From: Oscillospiraceae bacterium
Lineage (GTDB): Bacteria > Bacillota > Clostridia > Oscillospirales > Ruminococcaceae
Reading direction: 5' to 3'
DNA length: 13,186 bases
NCBI GenBank assembly: GCA_029062865.1
Contig: JAIDPG010000325.1
Location: forward strand, 1 to 13,186
Below are positions 1-7,442 of this stretch, in pieces (within the stretch, counting starts at the first letter, position 1; the number at the start of each line of letters is the position of its first letter). The notes under the pieces are model-generated. The model did not search any database. It saw only the letters and a program-made list of their open reading frames with translations, and was not told the origin of the DNA. Both the position numbers and the translations under genes were made by a program.

Positions 1-1
1 G

Positions 2-62
2 GCGCGTTTTTACTTCGCGGACTTCGTCCGCGATTTTGCTTCGCAAAACCGTAAAAACGCGC
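2..62. repeat. Nested palindrome, three-way-junction fold
   Basis: A perfect 12-bp outer stem (2-13 with 51-62) encloses two hairpins: a 7-bp stem at 16-22/26-32 and a 6-bp stem at 34-39/43-48, both with a TTC loop (GAA on the other strand). The second hairpin contains GCTTCGC, the complement of the very stable minihairpin GCGAAGC. It lies next to a transposase remnant, so it may be a non-autonomous mobile palindrome or part of an element end, but no target duplication can be seen because the window begins here. Confidence 0.75.
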
Positions 63-108
63 GGCGTTGACCCGCTCCAACAGGTGATTTTGTTTCAAAT
101 CTTTTTAG

Positions 109-303
109 TCACGATATCACAAGCGCGTCGTGAAGTGGTTTAAGCGGCGCGGCATTACGATTGAGCGCATTGGCGTGCGGCACAAGCTGATCCGTCCGTA
201 CACGCCGCATCATAATGGCAAGGTGGAACGTTCGAACCGTGAGGATCACAACAAGTCCTGTTCCTGCCACAGTCTCTGCTCTTGCGCCGACCTATGCGCC
301 CCC
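109..303 (+). pseudogene. IS3/IS481-type transposase remnant (DDE integrase core, C-terminal part)
   Basis: The frame read from 109 (open from the stop at 106-108; first possible start GTG at 130) gives a stretch typical of the end of an rve/DDE integrase core: IRPYTPHHNGKVERSNRED, with the Glu of KVERS as the probable third catalytic acid. The first two catalytic Asp residues and the DNA-binding N-terminus are absent. After about base 258 the frame stops making sense. A different frame near 284-301 reads RRPMRPL, resembling the PMRPL motif seen near the end of such transposases, which suggests a deletion or frameshift. It cannot make an active transposase. Family assignment rests on the motif only; IS3 and IS481 cannot be told apart here. 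Confidence 0.75.
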
Positions 304-306
304 TCT

Positions 307-343
307 GTTGACCTGACGCAACGGAGCAGGACGACAGGTCAAC
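307..343. repeat. 9-bp inverted repeat after the transposase remnant
   Basis: GTTGACCTG at 307-315 and CAGGTCAAC at 335-343 are perfect inverted copies 19 bases apart. They lie just past the transposase remnant and could be a residue of the element's end or a weak hairpin. No T-run follows directly, so this is not the terminator, which lies downstream. Confidence 0.5.
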
Positions 344-360
344 CGAATATTCGACAAAGA

Positions 361-404
361 ACAGCCCCTTTCCGAGTGAGCTCGGAAAGGGGCTGTTTTA
401 TTTT
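361..404 (+). terminator. Strong intrinsic terminator
   Basis: A perfect 16-bp stem (361-376 with 381-396) with a TGAG loop runs straight into TTTATTTT. It stops transcription coming from the left and insulates the two-component promoter that begins about 20 bases later. The gene it originally served is not recognisable; the IS remnant lies where that gene would be. Confidence 0.9.
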
Positions 405-423
405 CGCGGAATTTGGAGAAAAA

Positions 424-455
424 TTGACGAAAAATTGACTTTTGTGGTGTATAAT
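424..455 (+). promoter_or_regulatory. Two-component operon promoter with TTGAC-N6-TTGAC direct repeat
   Basis: TTGAC at 424-428 and 435-439 are spaced 11 bases start to start, followed ten bases later by a perfect -10, TATAAT at 450-455. Neither TTGAC sits at the normal 17-base distance (spacers would be 20 and 9), so the pair looks like a regulator site replacing a -35 box. The layout matches the published spa-box of SpaR (TTGAT-N6-TTGAT), used by OmpR-family regulators of lantibiotic systems. An almost identical site precedes the lipoprotein/ABC operon at 2467-2498. Autoregulation is inferred. Confidence 0.75.
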
Positions 456-475
456 AATAATGGAGGTGTATTGTT

Positions 476-1156
476 ATGGCTTACAAAATACTGATCGTGG
501 ACGATGAACCGATGCTTACGTCGCTACTTAAAGCGCATTTCGGCGATAACGGATATATCGCGTATACCGCGGGAAACGCAAGCGAGGCTATGAACTTGCT
601 GAAAACGCAGCCCGATTTGATATTGCTGGATATAAATATGCCCGGGGTGGACGGGTTGGAGTTCTGTAAATCAATTCGCGAGCATATTTCCTGTCCGATC
701 GTGTTTCTGACCGCGCGGATCTCCGAGCAGGATAAGGTGAACGGATTTCTGGCGGGCGGTGACGACTACATCACAAAGCCGTTCGGTCTGGCTGAAATAA
801 CCGCGCGTGTCGCGGCTCATCTTCGCCGTGATGAGCGCGGTCATGGAACACAAAAGCTTTCCGTTTCCGGGGATTTGATCGTGAACCTTTCGGCGCGAAC
901 CGTGTGCTATAAAGACGAGGAAATTCCCCTTTCGCGGCGCGAATTTGACATTATGGAGTTCCTGATACTGAACGCGGGGCAGATCTTCAGCCGGGAGCGT
1001 CTGTATGAGGCGGTTTGGGGACTTGACGCGGAGGGCGACAGCGACGTCCTCAAGGAACATATCCGCAAAATTCGCCGAAAACTAAAGGAGATCACGGGAC
1101 GGGACGATTACATTGAAACCGTATGGGGAGTGGGCTACAAGTGGAAAAAACAGTGA
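476..1156 (+). CDS. OmpR/PhoB-family response regulator
   Basis: A 226-residue DNA-binding response regulator. The receiver domain (about residues 3-115) has the acidic pair D9/D10, the phospho-acceptor D52 in LLDINMPGVDG, T79 and K101 in the TKPF turn, all as expected for an active receiver. The winged-helix effector domain (about 128-225) contains RREFDIMEFLILNAGQIFSR and ends in the typical VWGVGYKW. The start follows GGAGGTG at 462-468, seven bases upstream. The kinase gene overlaps its end, so the two are a co-transcribed pair. Length and layout resemble VanR- and lantibiotic-type regulators. From the paired TTGAC repeats in both promoters I infer that it controls its own operon and the downstream lipoprotein/ABC operon. 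Confidence 0.95.
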   Translation: MAYKILIVDDEPMLTSLLKAHFGDNGYIAYTAGNASEAMNLLKTQPDLILLDINMPGVDGLEFCKSIREHISCPIVFLTARISEQDKVNGFLAGGDDYITKPFGLAEITARVAAHLRRDERGHGTQKLSVSGDLIVNLSARTVCYKDEEIPLSRREFDIMEFLILNAGQIFSRERLYEAVWGLDAEGDSDVLKEHIRKIRRKLKEITGRDDYIETVWGVGYKWKKQ

Positions 1157-2454
1157 GAAGATCTAAGCTTCGCGGGGATTTTATTCGTTTTGTAATGACA
1201 ACGTTTTTCGCGGTAATCTTGCTCTCATTCGCGGTTATTGTCGGATGTACCGCCTTAAGGGAAAGCTTGCTGATGCCGAATACTGACAAGGTTTATCTGA
1301 ACTGGAGCGCGGCGGGGTGTGAGGATTCCCCGGACAAGCCCGTTTACGGATTTTCGATGCTGACGCTTGCCGAGCCGGGAGAGGAAAATCCGTTTTATTC
1401 GGAAAATCCCGCGGAAACGCGTTGCTTTGTGCTGAGCCGATCCTACTTCACGGAAAACGACGCCGTTGTATCCGTGACGCGGGTGTACAACTCTCCCGAA
1501 GCGTTATCCCCGAGCAATCGCGTGTTATACTACGCCAGCGGAGCGGCAATGGTTCTTGTTCCCGTGGTTTTGGCGCTCGGAGGGGTACTTATCTGCGGCT
1601 TCACGTTTTATGACCGAAAGCTGAAACAGCCCATTAAGGCGCTTTTTGAAGCGACCGAGAAAATTTCCTCTCAGGATCTGGATTTCACGGTGGATTACCA
1701 AAGCGACAACGAGCTGGGAGCGTTATGTCAAGCCTTCAATCAAATGCGCGCGGTTCTTCGGGAGAACAACGAGAAAATGTGGAATATGCTGGTGGAAAGA
1801 CGTCAGCTCCAAGCGACCGTTGCGCACGATCTGCGAAATCCGATCGCGATCATCGAGGGGCATACCGAGTATCTTCGCAACAACATTCAAAACGGTCAAG
1901 CCGACGGCGAAAAGCTCCTCCCCGTGCTGGAGAATATTTCCTCAGCCGCGAAGCGCCTTGAATACTACACCGACAGTATTCGCGCCATAAACCGGATCGA
2001 GGAGCTTAAGATAAACCGAAGCGAGATCGATTTCGGCGAGGTCTTCGCGGAGATAAACGAGGATTTCTCTGCCGCGCCAAATCAAAACAACATCGCGATA
2101 ACCTGCGTGAACGCCGTCGGAGATCGAAAGGTGAACATTGACAAGCAGGCTCTTTTCCGCATACTTGAGAACCTTGTAAGCAACGCTGTGCGGTTCGCCG
2201 AGAGCGAGATCCGTATTGTTTTCGTCTACGATAAGGGGGATCTTGTCGTGACGGTCTCGGACGACGGCTGCGGTTTTTCGGAGAGCTTTCTTTCCGACCA
2301 AAAGCGGCATTTTGTAATAAGAAAAGACGACGGTGAACATTCGGGAATAGGACTTGCTGTGAGCGGTATTCTCACACGGAAGCACGGCGGCGAGCTTATT
2401 TGCGGGAACAACCCAAAGGGCGCGTTTGTGGAATTTTCTCTAAAATCCGAATAA
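1141..2454 (+). CDS. Membrane sensor histidine kinase, partner of the upstream regulator
   Basis: I place the start at GTG 1141, seven bases after GGGGAGTGGG; ATG 1123 has no ribosome site, and GTG 1153 would give a GTGA overlap with the regulator stop and is also possible. From 1141 the protein is 437 residues: TM1 about 17-40, an outside loop of about 90 residues, TM2 about 131-157, a HAMP linker to about 205, the H-box VAHDLRNP with phospho-acceptor H229, the N-box LENLVSNAVRFA near 342-353, the G1 box DDGCGF near 374, and the G2 box SGIGLAV near 401. All ATP-binding motifs are present, so it should be active. The modest outer loop is larger than in intramembrane-sensing BceS-like kinases and could bind a ligand directly or work with a lipoprotein. 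Confidence 0.93.
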   Translation: MEKTVRRSKLRGDFIRFVMTTFFAVILLSFAVIVGCTALRESLLMPNTDKVYLNWSAAGCEDSPDKPVYGFSMLTLAEPGEENPFYSENPAETRCFVLSRSYFTENDAVVSVTRVYNSPEALSPSNRVLYYASGAAMVLVPVVLALGGVLICGFTFYDRKLKQPIKALFEATEKISSQDLDFTVDYQSDNELGALCQAFNQMRAVLRENNEKMWNMLVERRQLQATVAHDLRNPIAIIEGHTEYLRNNIQNGQADGEKLLPVLENISSAAKRLEYYTDSIRAINRIEELKINRSEIDFGEVFAEINEDFSAAPNQNNIAITCVNAVGDRKVNIDKQALFRILENLVSNAVRFAESEIRIVFVYDKGDLVVTVSDDGCGFSESFLSDQKRHFVIRKDDGEHSGIGLAVSGILTRKHGGELICGNNPKGAFVEFSLKSE

Positions 2455-2466
2455 TTTTTTCGTTCC

Positions 2467-2498
2467 TTGACGGTTTTTTGACTTTTATGGTTTATCCT
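2467..2498 (+). promoter_or_regulatory. Lipoprotein/ABC operon promoter, matching the 424-455 site
   Basis: TTGAC at 2467-2471 and 2478-2482 are separated by exactly six bases, then ten bases later comes TATCCT (2493-2498) as a weak -10. The ten bases between differ from those of the 424-455 promoter at only two positions. The weaker -10 suggests stronger dependence on an activator. The site begins 13 bases after the kinase stop and about 130 bases before the lipoprotein start. Confidence 0.65.
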
Positions 2499-2499
2499 A

Positions 2500-2614
2500 T
2501 TAGAAGTTAGAGATTTAGAGGTTAGAGGTAATAGATTAGAAATCCTCCCAAAACACAAATCCGCTTACTGTAAGCAACTCTCTATCCTCTATCCTCTAAC
2601 TATCTATTCTCTAA
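2500..2614 (+). repeat. Leader built of inverted 7-base repeats, possible long hairpin
   Basis: From 2500 to 2541 the sequence divides into six degenerate 7-base units of the TTAGAGG type (TTAGAAG, TTAGAGA, TTTAGAG, GTTAGAG, GTAATAG, ATTAGAA). From 2580 to 2614 five units appear on the opposite strand (CTCTATC twice, CTCTAAC, TATCTAT, TCTCTAA). The arms pair without gaps: 2507-2513 with 2608-2614 and 2521-2528 with 2593-2600. The right arm ends at the ribosome site AAAGGGGG (2613-2620), so the fold could affect translation of the lipoprotein. Confidence 0.7.
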
Positions 2615-2628
2615 AGGGGGTTATTGAA

Positions 2629-4131
2629 ATGAAAAAAACATTCAAAGGGATCACCGCGTTTTTGACGCTTGCGGCGATGCTTGCGTTTACCGCGTGCGGC
2701 AAAACCGAAACAAATTCCGAGCAGAGCGGAGAGAATTCCGTTTTGGCGGCGCAGCTCGATACCGATCCCAAAACAGGAATTTCTCCGCCAAATGAAACAT
2801 CCGCAATATCCGCAAAAAAAGGCGAACTTACTATGCTGCACGAGCCCGACTGCCCCGGAAGTCTAATTCCCGGGATCGGCTGCCGCAACTCCGTTTGTTA
2901 CACCGAAAACGGCTACTATTACTTCGGCGAATACAAGTCGGACGATTATCCGCACCTGTTCTATCTGGATTACGCGACGCTTCAGGAGGTCATCGTCTGC
3001 TCGGACAGCTCCTGCAAGCACGATACCGTAAACTGCGCGAGTGTTTTCTTAGACGAGTATGTATTTGAATACCATCTTTTTGTGTTCCAAGATCATCTGT
3101 ATTGCCTGACCACCGATATTGATCAGGACGGCTCTCTGCAATCGGGGGGAGGATTTATCTCGGATAAGTTAAAGGAAATCAATGATGAACGAGAATCCAA
3201 AAGGCGGGCGTCTCTCTACCGAATGAACCTCGACGGCACGGAGCGGCAAAGGCTCTGGCAATCGGACGCGGGATATATCGCGGAGTCAGAGGTTTTCGGC
3301 GACGGAACGGGGTTCTGGTTTGTTACGAAACAGCCTTCCGCCGAGGTTCACGAGGAAACGGGAGCGGTTTATAATCACAGCAAGGACCGCGCGTTTATCC
3401 GCTACGACATCAACGAGCGGAAGATCACCGACAAGATCCCGCTGGAGGACTGCAATAATATCGCGCTGAGGGTGGATAATTGTACGGGCGATAAATTCTT
3501 CCTGCTCGGCAAGGCTTACCCGAACGGCACGAGCATTATGGACAATATGGATATTCTCGCGCCCGGCACGGAGATAGGCTCTATTAACCCCGATTATTGG
3601 GATTTCAACGACAAGTGCGAGTGTGTGTATTTCACGCTTGACGTAAAAACCAAGGAGCTTCGGGAGATCACGCGGTACAAAATCGCGGACGTGAATTTCG
3701 GCGCGGATTGCCGCAACGGACTTCTGTATTTTGAGAAGCCGGATAATTCAATATTCACGCTTGACATCGAATCCGGCGAAACGGCGGAGCTGAACATTCC
3801 GGAGGGGTATCGGTTTATGGGATTTTTCGCGGACAAGCTGGTTTTATCGCACTATCCCGGAGACCGCAATGACAGAGCGAGATATTTCGCGGATCCGGAC
3901 GGCTCTAATATTACCCGCTCCGGGCTTTTGACAAATGAAGGCGTGGACATTGACTTGATAACGGTAGTTGGAGATGACGCGCTTGTAATTAACGGCGAGT
4001 TCGGTATCCCTTCCGAGACAAGTCCCGGCGCCTATTCGTGCCGGACGCCGCTTTACGCGCTTATCTCGCTTGACGATCTGTATAACGGCAGGGCAAACTA
4101 CAAGCCGTTCGATATGGTAAATGTTTCATAA
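2629..4131 (+). CDS. Large secreted lipoprotein, probable beta-propeller, unknown function
   Basis: A 500-residue exported lipoprotein. Residues 1-22 are a lipoprotein signal peptide; the lipobox ends at C23 (AFTAC), so the mature protein is anchored on the outer face of the membrane. After a Ser/Glu-rich linker to about 60, the body contains repeated short beta-rich motifs such as ENGYYYFGEY, SLYRMNLDGTERQRL and FTLDIESGETAELNIPEGY, as in blade-repeat propellers of the DUF5050 type (family name from memory). C124, C129, H131 and C136 form a compact CX4CXHX4C cluster that could bind metal or form disulfides. Start: ATG eight bases after AAAGGGGG. It lies 14 bases before the ABC ATPase gene, so it is likely an accessory, sensor or substrate-binding subunit of that exporter. 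Confidence 0.85.
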   Translation: MKKTFKGITAFLTLAAMLAFTACGKTETNSEQSGENSVLAAQLDTDPKTGISPPNETSAISAKKGELTMLHEPDCPGSLIPGIGCRNSVCYTENGYYYFGEYKSDDYPHLFYLDYATLQEVIVCSDSSCKHDTVNCASVFLDEYVFEYHLFVFQDHLYCLTTDIDQDGSLQSGGGFISDKLKEINDERESKRRASLYRMNLDGTERQRLWQSDAGYIAESEVFGDGTGFWFVTKQPSAEVHEETGAVYNHSKDRAFIRYDINERKITDKIPLEDCNNIALRVDNCTGDKFFLLGKAYPNGTSIMDNMDILAPGTEIGSINPDYWDFNDKCECVYFTLDVKTKELREITRYKIADVNFGADCRNGLLYFEKPDNSIFTLDIESGETAELNIPEGYRFMGFFADKLVLSHYPGDRNDRARYFADPDGSNITRSGLLTNEGVDIDLITVVGDDALVINGEFGIPSETSPGAYSCRTPLYALISLDDLYNGRANYKPFDMVNVS

Positions 4132-4145
4132 AGGGGGGAAAAACT

Positions 4146-4874
4146 ATGCTTGAACCGCAGGGCATTACAATGAAATACGGAAATAAAACGGCATTAAACA
4201 ACATCTCTCTTTCCCTTAAAGAGGGGATTTACGGCTTGCTGGGTCCGAACGGAGCGGGGAAATCCACATTGATGAACATAATCACGGGGAATTTAAAGCC
4301 GACGGCGGGAGCTGTCCGATTCAACGGGGAAAATATATACGAGCTGGGAAAAAAGTATCGGTCGGTTCTCGGTTACGCGCCGCAGCAGCAGGGGCTCTAC
4401 GACGCGTTTACGGGGAGAGAATTTCTCTCCTATATGGCGACGCTCAAGCGGATCCCAAAGAGAGAGATGAAGTCGGAAATCGAAAGAGCGCTGACTGCCG
4501 TTAATCTTACGGACGCGGCGAAAAAGCCCGTAGGCGCGTATTCGGGCGGAATGAAGCAGCGTATTTTGATCGCTCAAGCCATTCTCGGAGATCCGAAAAT
4601 TCTCGTTCTTGACGAGCCGACCGCAGGGCTTGACCCGAAAGAGCGCGTTCGCATACGCGAGAAGATCAAGGAGCTTTCGGGGGATAAAATAATCATTGTT
4701 TCCACACACGTTGTGTCGGATATCCAATCCATCGCGGACGAGATAATTCTGCTTAAAGAGGGCGAAATCGCGGATATGAACACCGTGGAAAATCTTTGCG
4801 TGAAGTATAAGTGCGAAAACGACCTCGAGCAGATCTATATGCAGCTTTTCGGGGAGGACGCGGGATATGATTAA
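4146..4874 (+). CDS. ABC transporter ATP-binding protein
   Basis: A 242-residue ABC ATPase with every motif: Walker A GPNGAGKST (about 34-42), the Q-loop in APQQQGLYDAFTG, the signature YSGGMKQR, Walker B ILVLDEP, the D-loop AGLDP and the switch His in STHV. It resembles the BcrA/NatA-type ATPases of drug and peptide exporters, which pair with ABC-2 permeases. The ribosome site AAGGGGGG (4131-4138) overlaps the upstream stop, and the gene's end overlaps the permease by 8 bases, implying translational coupling. It powers the 758-residue permease. The substrate is unknown; an antimicrobial peptide is plausible from the two-component context. Confidence 0.95.
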   Translation: MLEPQGITMKYGNKTALNNISLSLKEGIYGLLGPNGAGKSTLMNIITGNLKPTAGAVRFNGENIYELGKKYRSVLGYAPQQQGLYDAFTGREFLSYMATLKRIPKREMKSEIERALTAVNLTDAAKKPVGAYSGGMKQRILIAQAILGDPKILVLDEPTAGLDPKERVRIREKIKELSGDKIIIVSTHVVSDIQSIADEIILLKEGEIADMNTVENLCVKYKCENDLEQIYMQLFGEDAGYD

Positions 4875-7143
4875 ACTGATACCGTTTGAACTGAAAAAGG
4901 TTCTCGGAAAAAGGAATTTCATCGCCGTGGTGCTGTTGCTGCTGCTTGTGAACGTTTTTATGCTGTGGTATCTGAACTCGTCGAACGGTGAAGAACCGCC
5001 GCTTTCCGCGTATAAGGCTGTGAATAACGATATACGCGATCTGAACGCGGACGAGCAGGCGGAGTTTCTGGGGGAGATCCGCGAAACGCTCGATACGGTA
5101 AGCATTGTGGAGATGATCTCCGTTTTAAGCTCCCAAGACAACGAGAACAGCAGGAGATCCGTGCAAAGACTTCTGGAGCAATACGGTGAGGTTTACGATG
5201 AATACAGGACAAGGTATGAAACGGGGGATTATCTCGGGTACACAGATTCCCTGAATACCGAGCTCAGGCTTATCGAGGACATTCAAAAGCAATTTGATAC
5301 CGTTTCGGGCTATGACGACTATATAAAGTCCATAGAGAAAAACCGCGATCTGATGAACGGCGTGTCGATCTTCAACAAGGGAGAAGCTTCCGATTCCTTT
5401 TCATCGCGGAACATAGAAAAAAGCTACGCGGACCACAAGGATCTCTCGTCCGAGAACATACGCTTTGTGCCGTCAAAGGGGGTCAAGCTCGCGTCCAAGA
5501 GCGTTGTAACCGACATGCTTGCGCTGCTGGCGGTAATGCTGTTTGTGGGCGGGCTTATCGGCGAGGAAAAGGAGAAGCGGCTGTTTTACGTTACGCGGGC
5601 AACACGGCTCGGCGTGACGGAATGTATGGGAGCGAAGCTTTTCGCGCTGCTTATTTTCAGCGCGGGAATTACCGCCGCGCTGTACGGGAGCAACTTCCTG
5701 TACGCGGAGCTGACCGCGGGCATCGGCGACCTTACGGCGGCGATCCAATCCGTTGCCGATTACACGGGGAGCAGTCTGAAAATCACGATCGGGGAGTATC
5801 TGATTTTCGGGATACTGATGAAGACTGTTTTGCTTTTTTGTTTCGGCGGGGCTTTGTCGGCGATTTGCGTGATCAGCTCCCACAGCTTTGTGCCGCAGCT
5901 TTGCGGAGTGGGGATACTCGCGGTGTTCAGGGCGGCTTATGAGTTTATTCCCGCATATTCAATATTCAGCCCCGTGAAATATCTGACGTTCTGGGGAGCG
6001 TTCGATTCGGAGCAGCTTTTCGGCGAATATCTGAACTTCAATATTTTCGGATTCCCGATAAATCGGCTGACGCTTACGCTTTGGGTAACGTGCGTGGCGT
6101 TCGCTTTCATAACGGCGGCGGGACTGCTGTTGTTCGCGAGGGGGAGAAGCCTTGAAACTCGGAAGCTCCGAGTGAGAACGGGGGTTCAGCTTGTTCACGG
6201 AAATCTGTTTCTCCACGAGGGCAGAAAGATACTCTTTATGAACAAGGCTTTGGTCGTGCTGTTAATTTTCGCCGTTTTGATCGGATATGGAGAACTTGAT
6301 CGGAGATATTATCTGTCGAGCGGCGAGACCTACTATCTTGGATTTATGGAAAAAATCGAGGGGGAGCTTGACGATGAGAGCGAGGCGATCGTTATTGAGG
6401 AAAAGGAGCGCTACGACAAACTGTTTGAGCAGCTGGAGCTTGTCGAGCAGATGATAAGCTCCGGCGAGATAGATGAACAATTGGGCGCGGAGATGAAGTC
6501 CGCTTTACAAGCGCAGACGATATTTTATCCGTATTTTCAGCGTGTGCTGGCTCAATACGAGCATATTCGCGAAAACGGCGGCAGGTTCATTTATGACACG
6601 GGGTACGGCAAGCTGTTCGGATATGGGGATGACAGCTTTCTGAACGACTGTCTTTTGCTTTCCGTTTGCGTGGTGTTCGCGTTCGGGAGCGTAATGTCAT
6701 ACGAATCGCAGAAGCGTTCCATGAACATTATTTCAGCGACCGCGCGCGGAAAGTTCGCCGTAATTCGTACAAAGGCAGCCGTGTGCGCGGTGTGCGCCGC
6801 GGTTATGACCGTAATTCCGTGTGTTTTGCGGTTTAAAATGATAACCGAAAATTATCACCTGAAAATGGCGGGGAGCAGTCTTAACGATCTTCCGATGTAT
6901 TACGGCAGCGGGCTTGGGATTCCGATATGGTTTTTTATGCTGTTGACGATGCTGACGCAATTTCTGACGCTGCTGCTTGAAACGGCGGCGGTGCTTGCTT
7001 TGTCGTATAAGCTGAAAAACGGTACGCAGGCTGTAATTTTGGGGCTGGTGATTTTCTCCGCGCCGCTTGTTTTAAGCGTTATGGGGCTGGACTTTATGAA
7101 GTGGTTTTCCGTTTATCCCGTGTATTCGATGAAGTTTGTGTAA
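4867..7143 (+). CDS. Fused ABC-2-type permease with two large outer domains
   Basis: A 758-residue membrane protein, about twice the usual size. Each half begins with one membrane helix (about 18-36; 459-475), then a large, charged, coiled-coil-like extracytoplasmic region (37-210; 476-590), then a bundle of helices. The cytoplasmic loop after the second helix matches between halves: VGGLIGEEKEKRLFYVTRAT (227-246) and the segment at about 605-625 with E613, R617 and AT at 624-625, each followed by a charged stretch and another helix. I infer an internal duplication or fusion, so that one chain may replace a permease dimer. The ATPase gene overlaps its start. BLAST would show whether fused forms are common. 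Confidence 0.88.
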   Translation: MIKLIPFELKKVLGKRNFIAVVLLLLLVNVFMLWYLNSSNGEEPPLSAYKAVNNDIRDLNADEQAEFLGEIRETLDTVSIVEMISVLSSQDNENSRRSVQRLLEQYGEVYDEYRTRYETGDYLGYTDSLNTELRLIEDIQKQFDTVSGYDDYIKSIEKNRDLMNGVSIFNKGEASDSFSSRNIEKSYADHKDLSSENIRFVPSKGVKLASKSVVTDMLALLAVMLFVGGLIGEEKEKRLFYVTRATRLGVTECMGAKLFALLIFSAGITAALYGSNFLYAELTAGIGDLTAAIQSVADYTGSSLKITIGEYLIFGILMKTVLLFCFGGALSAICVISSHSFVPQLCGVGILAVFRAAYEFIPAYSIFSPVKYLTFWGAFDSEQLFGEYLNFNIFGFPINRLTLTLWVTCVAFAFITAAGLLLFARGRSLETRKLRVRTGVQLVHGNLFLHEGRKILFMNKALVVLLIFAVLIGYGELDRRYYLSSGETYYLGFMEKIEGELDDESEAIVIEEKERYDKLFEQLELVEQMISSGEIDEQLGAEMKSALQAQTIFYPYFQRVLAQYEHIRENGGRFIYDTGYGKLFGYGDDSFLNDCLLLSVCVVFAFGSVMSYESQKRSMNIISATARGKFAVIRTKAAVCAVCAAVMTVIPCVLRFKMITENYHLKMAGSSLNDLPMYYGSGLGIPIWFFMLLTMLTQFLTLLLETAAVLALSYKLKNGTQAVILGLVIFSAPLVLSVMGLDFMKWFSVYPVYSMKFV

Positions 7144-7233
7144 TGCGTTTATCTATGACAACACCGCTATGATCCGGTCTTGCCGAGCTTCGGCTCATAA
7201 TCGTCATGATCGGAACTGTCATTCCGTTTAAAA

Positions 7234-7272
7234 CCGCCCGTGAGCACAATGCTCACGGGCGGCTTTTTATTT
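7234..7272. terminator. Bidirectional intrinsic terminator
   Basis: A perfect 12-bp stem (7234-7245 with 7251-7262) with loop ACAAT is followed on the + strand by CTTTTTATTTTT, ending the ABC operon. On the minus strand it is followed by TTTTAAA, so it could also serve the minus-strand gene remnant that ends at 7284. The 90 bases before it (7144-7233) hold only a small GCCGA/TCGGC hairpin and no gene. Confidence 0.9.
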
Positions 7273-7283
7273 TTCGGTCTCCT

Positions 7284-7409
7284 TTATTCCTTTGTACCCT
7301 CACAGAGAACATCGATCATCGCGTCAACCCCGTTCTTCAAAGCCGTAAAAGCTCGCGGTGCTGACACATCGCCGGTTAGCGGCTTACAGTCGTTTACGAA
7401 TTCGGCGCT
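7284..7409 (-). pseudogene. Possible C-terminal remnant of an unidentified gene
   Basis: Read on the minus strand, 7409 down to the stop TAA at 7284-7286 encodes 41 residues with a natural composition, ending AFTALKNGVDAMIDVLCEGTKE. It contains no internal start with a ribosome site, and its upstream end runs directly into the 7-base repeats at 7408-7442, as if a gene had been cut there. The terminator at 7234-7272 is suitably placed for it. I do not recognise the family. A chance open frame remains possible. Confidence 0.35.
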
Positions 7410-7442
7410 CTTGCCTCTTGCCTCTAACCCCTTGCTTCTAGT
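7408..7442. repeat. Cluster of five degenerate 7-base repeats
   Basis: The stretch divides exactly into CTCTTGC, CTCTTGC, CTCTAAC, CCCTTGC and TTCTAGT. CTCTAAC also occurs in the repeat leader at 2594-2600. The last unit touches the -35 box of the MATE promoter. Its minus-strand neighbour is the gene remnant. Confidence 0.7.

Noticed and set aside
1123..1140. Histidine kinase start at ATG 1123
   Set aside because: No ribosome site precedes it; GGGGAGTGGG fits GTG 1141 much better.
2500..2614. CRISPR-like array
   Set aside because: Units are 7 bases long, degenerate and without spacers; this is a simple repeat.
4293..5141. Long minus-strand open frame across the ABC genes
   Set aside because: It is antisense to two well-supported coding genes and matches no known family.
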